Of a stretch of DNA of 64,000 nt, positions 1 through 7,524 are shown piece after piece. Source of the stretch: G963668345 sp965206025 (GTDB lineage: Bacteria; Acidobacteriota; Terriglobia; Bryobacterales; UBA6623); NCBI GenBank assembly GCA_965206025.1, contig CBDBIU010000004.1, positions 1,302,001 through 1,366,000 on the forward strand, read 5' to 3'. Positions within the stretch are counted from its first letter, which is position 1, and each line of letters begins with the position of its first letter. Made by a program: the position numbers and the translations under genes. A model generated the notes under the pieces. It searched no databases, was not told where the DNA came from, and saw only the letters and a list, made by a program, of their open reading frames with translations.

Positions 1-81
1 ATTGTGGCGCCATCGTCCGCGTTCGGACCGTAGGGCCACAGCATGCTGTGGCCGTGTGCTCCCCACGTCCCGCTGCTCTGA

Positions 82-318
82 CACCTCACAGATCGCGGGC
101 CCGGTGAAGGCGACAGCGGCACGGAACGTGACCTGTTTGCCTTCGGCCTGGTGGCGCTCGATCTCCGGCGGCAGCAGGTCATCCCAGTCCTCGGCGCTGT
201 CACATTGCCCGGACGAAGCTTCGCCCCCAAGCAGTCGCCGTGCTCGTCAAACAGCGGCGGCGGGTGCTAGCAGGTGGACTCGAATTTCCCGTTGTAAGCA
301 CTGCCTTCCTGCCCCTTT
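82..318 (-). pseudogene. Remnant of an IS1380-type transposase
   Basis: Read on the minus strand, this stretch aligns with the central part of the IS1380-type transposase found elsewhere in the window (compare 31740-31985, same strand). Shared landmarks are the segment for the region around the 'SAEDWDELLLPEIE' block and the 'GSAYNGHFES' block. Several indels and an in-frame stop mean that no transposase could be made. Neither element end is visible, so this is an old fragment. The first ~80 bases of the window show nothing I can assign. Confidence 0.7.
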
Positions 319-345
319 GGATCATCCCTCGTTGATTCCGAGGAC

Positions 346-3216
346 TCAAAAACTCAGCCGCAGCAGAAATCGGAACGTCCGGCCGTCGTTCAAGGTATTC
401 GTGATTTGGCCGAAGTTGGGTGAGGTCAGTTCCCGGCCCGGCTCGGCAAACTGCGGCGAGTTCAGCAGATTGATCGACTCGGCTCGCAGAACGAGCGAGC
501 TTTCCCCGCCAAGCGGCCAGCGGCGAGACAAACCGGCGTTGATGTTCCAGACGCCGTCTTTGCGGAACGTGTTGCGGCCCAGGGTTCCGGCTCGCTCGGT
601 GGGTTCGATATAGGCAAAAGCGGATGCGGGCAGCCTTTGTCGAGATGTATCCGGGTTGTCGATCGTGCGGCCGAGTATGGAAGGATCAAGCAGGTGCGGG
701 CGGTCCCCGGCGGCGCCGTCGACGTTTCCGAAGCCCGGCCCGTCGGATCCCGAGATGACGGTAAAAGGAGTGCCTGACTTCAGCGCCAAGACGGTCGAAA
801 GCCGCCATGCTCCGAACGCCTGCCGCAGCCATCGCTCTCGGGAGGCGAAACGAGGCAGCTCGTAATCCGCGTTCCACAAAAAGGCATGAGGCTGGTCGAA
901 CCAGCTCAGCCCTCTCATCTCGGCGTGACTGTCCGATTCGGATTGGCTTCTGCCCCACCGGGCGTCGTGGCCCGAAGCTGTCCCGGTGTAATCGCTTCCC
1001 AGGTCGATGGCTTTGCTGAACCAGTAGGAGGCCTCGCTCGACAGCCCCTTCCAGCGAGGGATCGTCAGCGTAATCTTAGCGGCGTCGTAGGCGGCGCGGG
1101 AGCTGTTCTGGACGTGCCGGATGTCGAAGAAGCGAGGGTCGGGCCGGCGGTCGTTGATCGTTTCGGTAGTCTGCGCAACGCCGGGAACGATCCTCGCGCG
1201 ATTGAGGTACCACATGTTCAGCAAGCGGAGCGTGCGGCTGCCGACGTAGCCGAGCGCCAGCTTCCACTCTCCGACCAGACTCCGTTCCCAACTGAAATTG
1301 TATTGATGGGAGTAAGGCGCCACGAGTTCCGGGTCCATGCGGAAGACCGTGCTGCGGGTTTCCGGGCCAAGCTCTTGCAGCGGATCGATCAGGCTGGGCG
1401 CGTCGATCGAAAGCCGCACGTTCCAAGGCAGGTTGAAGCGCGACTGTCCGAACGTGACGGGGAATATCTGCCCGTAGTGGATCCCATAGGCGCCTCTCAA
1501 AACGCCCCGCTTTCCGCCCGGCCGGTAGGCGAAACCGAATCGGGGCGCCCAGTTGTTGCAGTCGCATTCGTAGGGGATGTCGGTCAGCCCGTTCACCTCG
1601 CTGACGGGAGTGACCGGTTGGTAGCGCAGCCCCGCGTTCAAGGTGAGGTTCGCCGCGGCCCGCCATTGGTCGCCTAGGTAGTACTGCATGTCCCAGTTTC
1701 GAAATCCTCGATAGATGTGGCCCGTCGCCAGGATATAGCGTCGGGGCTTGCCTAGTCTGAGGTTGGTGATGGCGTCGTGGCCGAAGTCATCGGCGAAGAC
1801 GAAGATGCCGCGGTGGCCGGCGCTCTCAAAACCGTTTGCCTGGCGACGAAGTAGTTCTCCGCCGGCGTGGATTTCGTGGCGGCCTCGAACACGCTTCGCC
1901 TGCCCGGCATAGCGAAAGCTATTCCAGGCGCGGTCGATCGGGATGATCGAGCCGGGCCCCAGCCAGTCGAGCGCGAAACCCGGCAGGATCACGGGTCCCA
2001 GCGAAGTCTCCTCCGCTACGAGCAACGACCCAAGACGGTCGAAACCAACCGAGAAATCCGTGGTCGTCCCGGGCGACCAGGCGCGGTTCCAGCTGATGCG
2101 TGCGGCATGGTTTTTGGTGGTCGTGTCCGGATTCTGCCCCCCGACGAGCTGGAAGGCCTCTACATCCTGCGCCGTGAACCGATAGTCGAGCGCCAAGCGG
2201 TCTCCGGTTGACCAGGACTGGTCGAGACGTGCGCCAAGGTGATTGTTGTCGATCGACTGTGGCGAGTTGGTGTTCAAGGCGTGGGGATCTATATCGGGCC
2301 GGTTAGGCGGCTCAGCCGGGTAGGCGGAGAATATTCTAGCTACGAACTCACGCGCGGCTGGATCGACAAGCTCGCCGGTCAGCGGGTCCTGGGTGAGCGG
2401 CGTGCGCTCGTCGGCTCGCGGGACCAAGACGTTGCCGTTAACGCTGCCGCGAACCTTCTGCTGGCTACCGTTGATAGTCATCAGCACTCCCGGCCACACG
2501 GGGAACCCGACCCTGAATCCATAGTCGTTCTCCCGGGCCGGCCGGACATCGCCCGCCTGGAAAAACGATCGAGCCGAGAAGACGCTGTTGTCGTGAGACG
2601 CATGCAAGTTTCCGTGGAAACGCCGTGCCGAGGCTGCTGCCGAGAGATGCAAGGGCGAAGAGGGCTTGCTTCCAAACTCGGAACCGAAATAGTTTCGATC
2701 GGCGCGAAACTCATCGACAACGGTCGCGGTGGTTCCCATTCGAATATTGAGTTCCTTAACCACCGCGTTGTCGATGAGCGTGATGCGCACGTTTTCGTTG
2801 CGCCGGGTCTCGCCGGAGGCGGCATCGAGTTGCCCCAACAGGTTGAGCTCGGTCCGCCGCGCGTCCTGGGGCGCCTGAACGGTGGGAGTATCCGGGGGCC
2901 GCTGGGAACGGGAGGGTGTTGATTCCGCGTCTTCGGCCGGGGTGCTCGGTTGAACCCGCTTGGCGCTCCCCTCGCCCTCTCCGGACGCGGAGCCGTCGCC
3001 GGAGGCTTCGGGAAGATCTGCGGCCTGGGCTGCGGTTACCTTCGGCTCACCAGCTTGGAGTGACCCGCAAGCAAGTAGAAACAGGACGGCGGATATAAGC
3101 AGAGATCGCCCGGCCTTTCGCGAGCGGATGACAATGGCAGGTCTTCGGCGGAATGGGAGAGAGTTTCGAGTTGGACGAATTCTCAAGGGCGCCGCCGCCT
3201 GCCCAGGGCCAACCAA
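346..3216 (-). CDS. TonB-dependent receptor (Oar-like outer-membrane protein)
   Basis: A 956-residue outer-membrane beta-barrel protein. The N-terminus has a basic stretch followed by a hydrophobic signal segment (about residues 35-55, 'LLISAVLFLLACGSLQAG'), then a Pro/Glu/Ser-rich linker. A plug-like segment follows at about 125-190 ('VVKELNIRMGTTATVVDEF', 'YFGSEFGSKPSSPLHL'), as in acidobacterial Oar-like receptors. The rest is aromatic-rich alternating sequence typical of a barrel, and it ends in Phe ('RFLLRLSF'), the usual outer-membrane assembly signal. No N-terminal carboxypeptidase-regulatory domain is obvious. The only upstream start in frame is TTG at 3216, without a clear ribosome site, so the start is uncertain. 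It lies 45 bp downstream of korB on the same strand. The substrate cannot be read from sequence; such receptors usually import large or scarce ligands. Confidence 0.85.
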   Translation of the reverse strand: MVGPGQAAAPLRIRPTRNSLPFRRRPAIVIRSRKAGRSLLISAVLFLLACGSLQAGEPKVTAAQAADLPEASGDGSASGEGEGSAKRVQPSTPAEDAESTPSRSQRPPDTPTVQAPQDARRTELNLLGQLDAASGETRRNENVRITLIDNAVVKELNIRMGTTATVVDEFRADRNYFGSEFGSKPSSPLHLSAAASARRFHGNLHASHDNSVFSARSFFQAGDVRPARENDYGFRVGFPVWPGVLMTINGSQQKVRGSVNGNVLVPRADERTPLTQDPLTGELVDPAAREFVARIFSAYPAEPPNRPDIDPHALNTNSPQSIDNNHLGARLDQSWSTGDRLALDYRFTAQDVEAFQLVGGQNPDTTTKNHAARISWNRAWSPGTTTDFSVGFDRLGSLLVAEETSLGPVILPGFALDWLGPGSIIPIDRAWNSFRYAGQAKRVRGRHEIHAGGELLRRQANGFESAGHRGIFVFADDFGHDAITNLRLGKPRRYILATGHIYRGFRNWDMQYYLGDQWRAAANLTLNAGLRYQPVTPVSEVNGLTDIPYECDCNNWAPRFGFAYRPGGKRGVLRGAYGIHYGQIFPVTFGQSRFNLPWNVRLSIDAPSLIDPLQELGPETRSTVFRMDPELVAPYSHQYNFSWERSLVGEWKLALGYVGSRTLRLLNMWYLNRARIVPGVAQTTETINDRRPDPRFFDIRHVQNSSRAAYDAAKITLTIPRWKGLSSEASYWFSKAIDLGSDYTGTASGHDARWGRSQSESDSHAEMRGLSWFDQPHAFLWNADYELPRFASRERWLRQAFGAWRLSTVLALKSGTPFTVISGSDGPGFGNVDGAAGDRPHLLDPSILGRTIDNPDTSRQRLPASAFAYIEPTERAGTLGRNTFRKDGVWNINAGLSRRWPLGGESSLVLRAESINLLNSPQFAEPGRELTSPNFGQITNTLNDGRTFRFLLRLSF

Positions 3217-3261
3217 GCTGTGCGAAGTCTTCGACCGACGGAGGATCGATTCCGCGGAAGG

Positions 3262-4170
3262 CTACATCATCCGCTTAATGATTCTATCGCTCTGCTCTTT
3301 GCTGACAAAACCCGGTCGCCGGGCCATCGGACCGCCTTCCTCGAGCACAGGCTCCAACTCATCGAGCGTTGGGCGGCGCTTCTGGTAGAACAGACCGGTA
3401 TAGATCGTGTCGCCCCAAAGCATGGCTTTTTCGCAGGCCGCCTTCCAATCACTCGTGTCGTGATCTTCGTCTTCGAGCTTTTTGACGCGCGGGCGGAAGA
3501 AGGCATAGTCGTTGTCGTGGTTGAAGGTCACGCAAGGGCTAAAGATATCGATGATGGCGAAGCCTTTGTGCTGAATGGCCTGTTGCATGAGCTGTTGCAT
3601 GTGTTTCGGGTCGCCGCTGAAAGCTCGGGCGACGAACGTGGCGCCATGCATGATCGAGGAGGTGATGGGGTTGATCGGCTCCTCCACACTGCCGAACGGC
3701 GTGCTCTTGGTCGTCATGCCCTCACAACTTGTCGGTGAAACCTGACCGGTCGTCAGGCCGTAGATCTGATTGTTCATCACCAGATAGGTCATGTCCACGT
3801 TGCGGCGAGCCGTGTGGAGCCAGTGATTGCCGCCGATGCCGTAGCCGTCGCCGTCCCCGCCGGCGCCGATGACGGTCAGCTCGTGGTTGGCCATTTTGAC
3901 GCCTGTTGCCACCGCCAGAATGCGGCCGTGCAGGGTGTGCATGCCATAGGCATTGAAATAGCCCGGGAAGTTGGACGAGCAGCCGATCCCGCTAATCACA
4001 ATCATCTCGTGGGGCAGGATGCCCATATCCGCCGAGACTTTCTGAAGGCTTGAGAGGACGCTGAAATCGCCGCAGCCGACACACCAGTCTGGATTGACTT
4101 TACCTTTATAGTCCTTGGGCTTAAGCTTGACGAGCTCTCTGTCTTCGGTAATCGTGGTGCCTGTGGCCAT
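3262..4170 (-). CDS. korB: 2-oxoacid:ferredoxin oxidoreductase, beta subunit
   Basis: A 302-residue thiamine-diphosphate subunit that, with the alpha subunit, oxidises a 2-oxoacid (2-oxoglutarate type) to acyl-CoA and reduces ferredoxin, or runs in reverse. Visible motifs are 'WCVGCGDF' near the N-terminus (Fe-S/TPP region), 'GIGCSS', and the TPP/Mg signature 'GDGDGYGIGGNHWLHTARRN' followed by 'MNNQIYGLTTGQ'. The start is the ATG at 4168-4170, not the longer open frame upstream, because AAGGGAG lies 6-12 bases before it. That ribosome site overlaps the TAA stop of the alpha gene (4181-4183), which suggests translational coupling. No separate delta (ferredoxin) subunit is present next to it. 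Confidence 0.93.
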   Translation of the reverse strand: MATGTTITEDRELVKLKPKDYKGKVNPDWCVGCGDFSVLSSLQKVSADMGILPHEMIVISGIGCSSNFPGYFNAYGMHTLHGRILAVATGVKMANHELTVIGAGGDGDGYGIGGNHWLHTARRNVDMTYLVMNNQIYGLTTGQVSPTSCEGMTTKSTPFGSVEEPINPITSSIMHGATFVARAFSGDPKHMQQLMQQAIQHKGFAIIDIFSPCVTFNHDNDYAFFRPRVKKLEDEDHDTSDWKAACEKAMLWGDTIYTGLFYQKRRPTLDELEPVLEEGGPMARRPGFVSKEQSDRIIKRMM

Positions 4171-4180
4171 AGTGTCTCCC

Positions 4181-5962
4181 TTAAACCATAATCTCCTGAT
4201 GGGGCACGGAATGCGTCGTTTCGCCGGCAAGCTGTTCGCGGACGCAGCTGACGACGTGGTGCGGCATGAACGGCTCGCCGTCGTATTTGCGGATGTGCCC
4301 GTCGACCGACAATCCGGTCTCGCCGCGCAAGTAGCGGTAGAACTGACCGGAGTGGTTGTTTTCGACCATGATCGTCCGCTTCGCACTCGAGATCACCTTG
4401 CTGATGACCTCGCCGTGCAGAGGAACGATCCATTTGATCTGTAAATGGTTCGCGCTGACGCCCTGATCCCGCAATTGCTCGGCGGCCTCCTGGATGACTC
4501 CATACGTTGACCCGAAGCCGATCAGAGTGACGTCGGCATCCTCGGGGCCTTCGAGCCGGGGCGGCGCGATCTCCTTCAAGATGCCCTCCATCTTGCGGGC
4601 CCGCTTCTCGACCGCCTGGCGGCGCTTGTGCGGGTTCGTAAACTCGTCGCTGATGAGGATGCCATCTTCGTCGTGCTCGTCGGTGGCGACGACGTGGACG
4701 TAGCCTTCGAGGCCGGGGACGGCCCGCGGCGAGACGCCGCTTTCGGTGTCCAGATAGCGCTTGTAGCCATCGGTCTTCGAAGGCTCTGTAATCAGCTCGC
4801 CGCGGTCGATCTTCGGCTGCATGTCGACCTGGTCAGGGTCGAAGCTGAAAGTGCCTTCCGAAATCAGAAGATCGGACAGTACAATTCCCGGGCACTGGCA
4901 TTTATCGCAAAGATTGAAGATCTCGGGAATCAAGTTGAAGGCGTCCAGCGCATCCAGGGGGGCGACGATGAAACGCTGGAAATCGCCCTGGCTGGCCCCC
5001 AGCATCTGCCACAGGTCTCCCTGCTCGGTCTTTGTCGGCACGCCGGTGGAAGGCCCGGCTCGCTGCACATTGATAAACACCACCGGGATTTCCATCATGG
5101 CGGCCGAGCCGATGGCCTCGGTCATCAGCGCGAATCCCCCGCCCGAGGTGGCACACATGGTGCGGCACCCGGTATGAGCGGCGCCGACAGCCATGTTGGC
5201 AACGCCGATCTCGTCTTCGACCTGTCGCACCATAATGCCCAGCTCGCGGGCATTTCGAGACATCCAGTGCAGGACGCCTGTCGCGGGGCTCATCGGGTAG
5301 GCGCAGTAGAACGTGACACCGGCGGCGGCGCCCCCCATGGCGAGCGCCTCGTTGCCCGTCCAAACGGCCAGGGGTTTGGGGTTTTGGGGCAGCGCATCGG
5401 GGAAGGGGGCGAATTTTTCCTGGGTGTAATCAAAGCCGGATCGAGCCACGCTGACGTTTTCGTCGACGACGGCCTGTCCCTTACGTTGGAACAGCAGCGT
5501 CAGCGCTTCTTCGAGGATCTGGAAGTCCAGCCCGAACAGCGACATCACCGCGCCCAGCGCTACGGTATTCTGAACCAGCTTGTTGCGGTTGTTGTTCGTC
5601 AGCTCGGCAATGGGCAAGCCGCACAGCTGCACGCCTTCGGCGGCATCGCCGGGGGTGATCGTGTCGCTGTTATAGATGGCGCGCGCCCCCGGTCCCAGCA
5701 AACCCAGATGACGGTTCATCGTGTCTTGGTTGAGCGCCATCAGCAGATCCAGCTTGTCACCGTGGGTGCCGACCGGTTGATCGCTCATGCGAATCGTCAG
5801 GAAGATGTGTCCACCGCGGATGATCGATTGGTAGGCGTTATAGGCGTACAGGTGAAGCCCGCGGCGGACGAACAATCGCGCCAGGACGCTGCCGGGGGTG
5901 GCAATGCCCTGGCCGGCGGCGCCGCCAATGGCTAGCGCGAAATCGAAGTTACGTGCACTCAT
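4181..5962 (-). CDS. korA: 2-oxoacid:ferredoxin oxidoreductase, alpha subunit (gamma-alpha fusion)
   Basis: A 593-residue protein with the gamma domain fused in front of the alpha domain, the usual KorA arrangement. The gamma domain is about residues 1-190 ('GGAAGQGIATPG' and 'RGGHIFLTIRMS'). The alpha (pyrimidine-binding) domain starts near 205 ('GNEALAMGGAAAGVTFYCAY') and continues with 'VEDEIGVANMAVGAAHTG' and 'ATSGGGFALMTEAIG'. The C-terminal transketolase-like part carries 'VTLIGFGSTYG'. The ATG at 5960-5962 is preceded by GGGGGAG at good spacing. The gene is the first of a korA-korB operon, with korB starting 10 bp after its stop. The enzyme acts in the cytoplasm with ferredoxin as partner. 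The substrate is most likely 2-oxoglutarate, although other 2-oxoacids cannot be excluded. Confidence 0.93.
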   Translation of the reverse strand: MSARNFDFALAIGGAAGQGIATPGSVLARLFVRRGLHLYAYNAYQSIIRGGHIFLTIRMSDQPVGTHGDKLDLLMALNQDTMNRHLGLLGPGARAIYNSDTITPGDAAEGVQLCGLPIAELTNNNRNKLVQNTVALGAVMSLFGLDFQILEEALTLLFQRKGQAVVDENVSVARSGFDYTQEKFAPFPDALPQNPKPLAVWTGNEALAMGGAAAGVTFYCAYPMSPATGVLHWMSRNARELGIMVRQVEDEIGVANMAVGAAHTGCRTMCATSGGGFALMTEAIGSAAMMEIPVVFINVQRAGPSTGVPTKTEQGDLWQMLGASQGDFQRFIVAPLDALDAFNLIPEIFNLCDKCQCPGIVLSDLLISEGTFSFDPDQVDMQPKIDRGELITEPSKTDGYKRYLDTESGVSPRAVPGLEGYVHVVATDEHDEDGILISDEFTNPHKRRQAVEKRARKMEGILKEIAPPRLEGPEDADVTLIGFGSTYGVIQEAAEQLRDQGVSANHLQIKWIVPLHGEVISKVISSAKRTIMVENNHSGQFYRYLRGETGLSVDGHIRKYDGEPFMPHHVVSCVREQLAGETTHSVPHQEIMV

Positions 5963-6095
5963 TCACTTTCTCCCCCCTGACGTCGGGTCACCGTACTTAC
6001 CTTCTCGGTCACCCATAGCAGACCGAACGACACAAATTGCCCCTGCGACCGTTATAGACAGAACACCCCGCCCCCCAACCAGCTTCGTGACCTCT

Positions 6096-6125
6096 ATTCT
6101 ACGCTGTTGGAGGGCTAACCGGCAA
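6096..6125 (-). promoter_or_regulatory. Candidate sigma70-type promoter for korAB
   Basis: On the minus strand TTGCCG (6120-6125) is followed by an 18-base spacer and TAGAAT (6096-6101). Each box is one or two bases off consensus. It would give a leader of about 125 bases before korA. The rest of 5963-6337 shows no gene. This is a motif match only. Confidence 0.3.
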
Positions 6126-6337
6126 TCGAGCAGATTACCGAACTGGGGCGGGAAATGCCCTAACCCCTTGATTTGACGGTGTCTGGGAGACCTCGACCGA
6201 CATTTCACTACCACCAGATCCCTCCACATCGCGACCCAAGCCGCCCCTCTAGCACGGCTGTGCTGCTGTTTGCCGCGATGCTTCTTGCGGCTGACCCGGC
6301 GGGCATATGGTCCCGGTACTTTTGAATGTGGCGGAAC

Positions 6338-6905
6338 CAGCCTGCTTTTCTCGCCACCCGACGGTCGAAGCACGCAACAAGCCCGCCATGACTGCGTTGC
6401 GCTTGCTCGCCGCGCTCAAGGTAGTTTCCCGGTCGGACACTGAATGCCCTAGTACTTAGTGCACAAATTAGCATAATGATGAGCCAGGCCTTTGTTGCTC
6501 ACCGTGGTCTTGGTCCACTCGAATGGAGTGGCCTTCTGGTTGTAGGCGCGGATGAACTTGTCAATTGCCTCGCGCACCCCCCCGGGGTGAAGTGAAGCTT
6601 GCACCCTTTAGGTCCCGGCGGCTGAGAATGCTGAACCACACCTCAACCTGGTTGAGCCAGAAGCTGTAGGTCGGCGTGTAATGAAAATGCACGTTGGGGC
6701 GCCGCTGCAGCCAGCGATCGTGCTTGGGCTTGTGCGTGTTGAGGTTATCGAGGATGACATGGATCTCGAAGCCCCCATAGAGATCGACCAACTGGTTCAT
6801 GAAGTCGAGAAATTCGCGCCGCCGGCGTCGCCAGTAGTGCCCGGCGGTGACTATCGTAATATGTATTAGTTTTGCAATTAAGTACTAGTGAGAAAACTGG
6901 GTTAG
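6338..6905. mobile_element. TA-flanked miniature element, family 1 copy A, split by an IS630 remnant
   Basis: The left end CAGCCTGCTTTTCTCGCCAC (6338-6357) and the right end GTGAGAAAACTGGGTTAG (6888-6905) are imperfect inverted repeats of each other. They match the ends of the cleaner copy at 50868-51008. The interior from 6358 to about 6420 also matches that copy (GACGGTCGAAGCACGCAA and the following 45 bases). The IS630 remnant at 6449-6888 sits inside it close to the right end, so the IS630 insertion came later. Confidence 0.65.
6449..6888 (-). mobile_element. Internally deleted IS630-family element with C-terminal transposase remnant
   Basis: The ends CTAGTACTTAGTGC (6449) and the complement of its partner AATTAAGTACTAG (6876-6888) form inverted repeats flanked by TA, as in IS630/Tc1 elements. 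Inside, the minus strand encodes the C-terminal half of a DDE transposase: 'HVILDNLNTHKPKHDRWLQR', 'FHYTPTYSFWLNQVEVWF', then after a frameshift 'AIDKFIRAYNQKATPFEWTK' up to about 6455. The frameshift falls in a run of C/G at about 6580-6586. The N-terminal half, including the first catalytic Asp, is deleted. The element cannot move by itself. Confidence 0.75.
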
Positions 6906-7019
6906 TGGGCTGTCGCAGAGATAGTTTTGCCATGGGGGGCCGCGTGAGGGGGTGGAATACTTCCGGCGGAGAGTCCGCCAGGTCCCTAAGCACCTAATGC
7001 CCCCGATTTCGATCGTATA

Positions 7020-7492
7020 CTAAAAGTGGCTCTTCTGGGATTTTAGTGGCTGGCGGCGGTGAGTGACGGATCCCTCGCCACTGTGAGGCCGACCTCCCGG
7101 AGCCTGCTTCGGTGCCATTCAAGGGCTTCGTGACAACTCTACGGCCCCCAAGGCCGGGCGGCGACTGCGTTGGCCAAAAAGAATTACTGATAAACAATAG
7201 GGTTACGAGTAGAGCAAGGCTGCTGGCAGGTAGTCGTACAGTCTCCCGAAGGCTGTGAAATGCGGATCCACAACTGTCATCCAGTGGCCACACTCAAAGA
7301 GATAACTCCCTGTTTATCAGTGTCTTATTCCCTTTACGAGTTGCCCACGACCGGACTGGCGTGTAGGGTATTTGGGGATTTCTTGGCCGCCTTTTGGGCT
7401 CCGATGTGACTGCGGGCGACGTCGGGTCGGCAGGATGGAGGAGCCGGCTACCCGTTGGCCACCCACTAAAAACCCGGAAGAGCCCTAAAAGT
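7020..7492. mobile_element. 457 bp miniature element with GGCTCTTC ends, copy 1 (ISL3-like ends)
   Basis: The element proper is 7028-7484. Left end GGCTCTTCTGGGATTTTAGT; right end, complemented, GGCTCTTCCGGGTTTTTAGT. It is flanked by a perfect 8 bp duplication, CTAAAAGT, at 7020-7027 and 7485-7492. GGCTCTTY ends with 8 bp duplications are the pattern known for ISL3-family insertion sequences; that this is a non-autonomous derivative of one is inference. Almost identical copies lie at 35493-35948 and 63183-63638. Copy 1 differs from them by one extra base near 7198. An 11 bp internal inverted repeat (ACTGATAAACA at 7186-7196, its complement at 7311-7321) frames 136 bp. Confidence 0.9.
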
Positions 7493-7524
7493 TTCCACAC
7501 TTCCCAGGGACTGCCAGCGTTCGG

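Noticed and set aside
2..613. Forward open frame at the window start
   Set aside because: It runs antisense through an IS1380 remnant and the end of the TonB-dependent receptor gene; no protein features.
4628..5935. Long open frame antisense to korA (435 codons)
   Set aside because: Its codon pattern and product look like a mirror of the korA frame in G+C-rich DNA; korA has clear motifs and a ribosome site.
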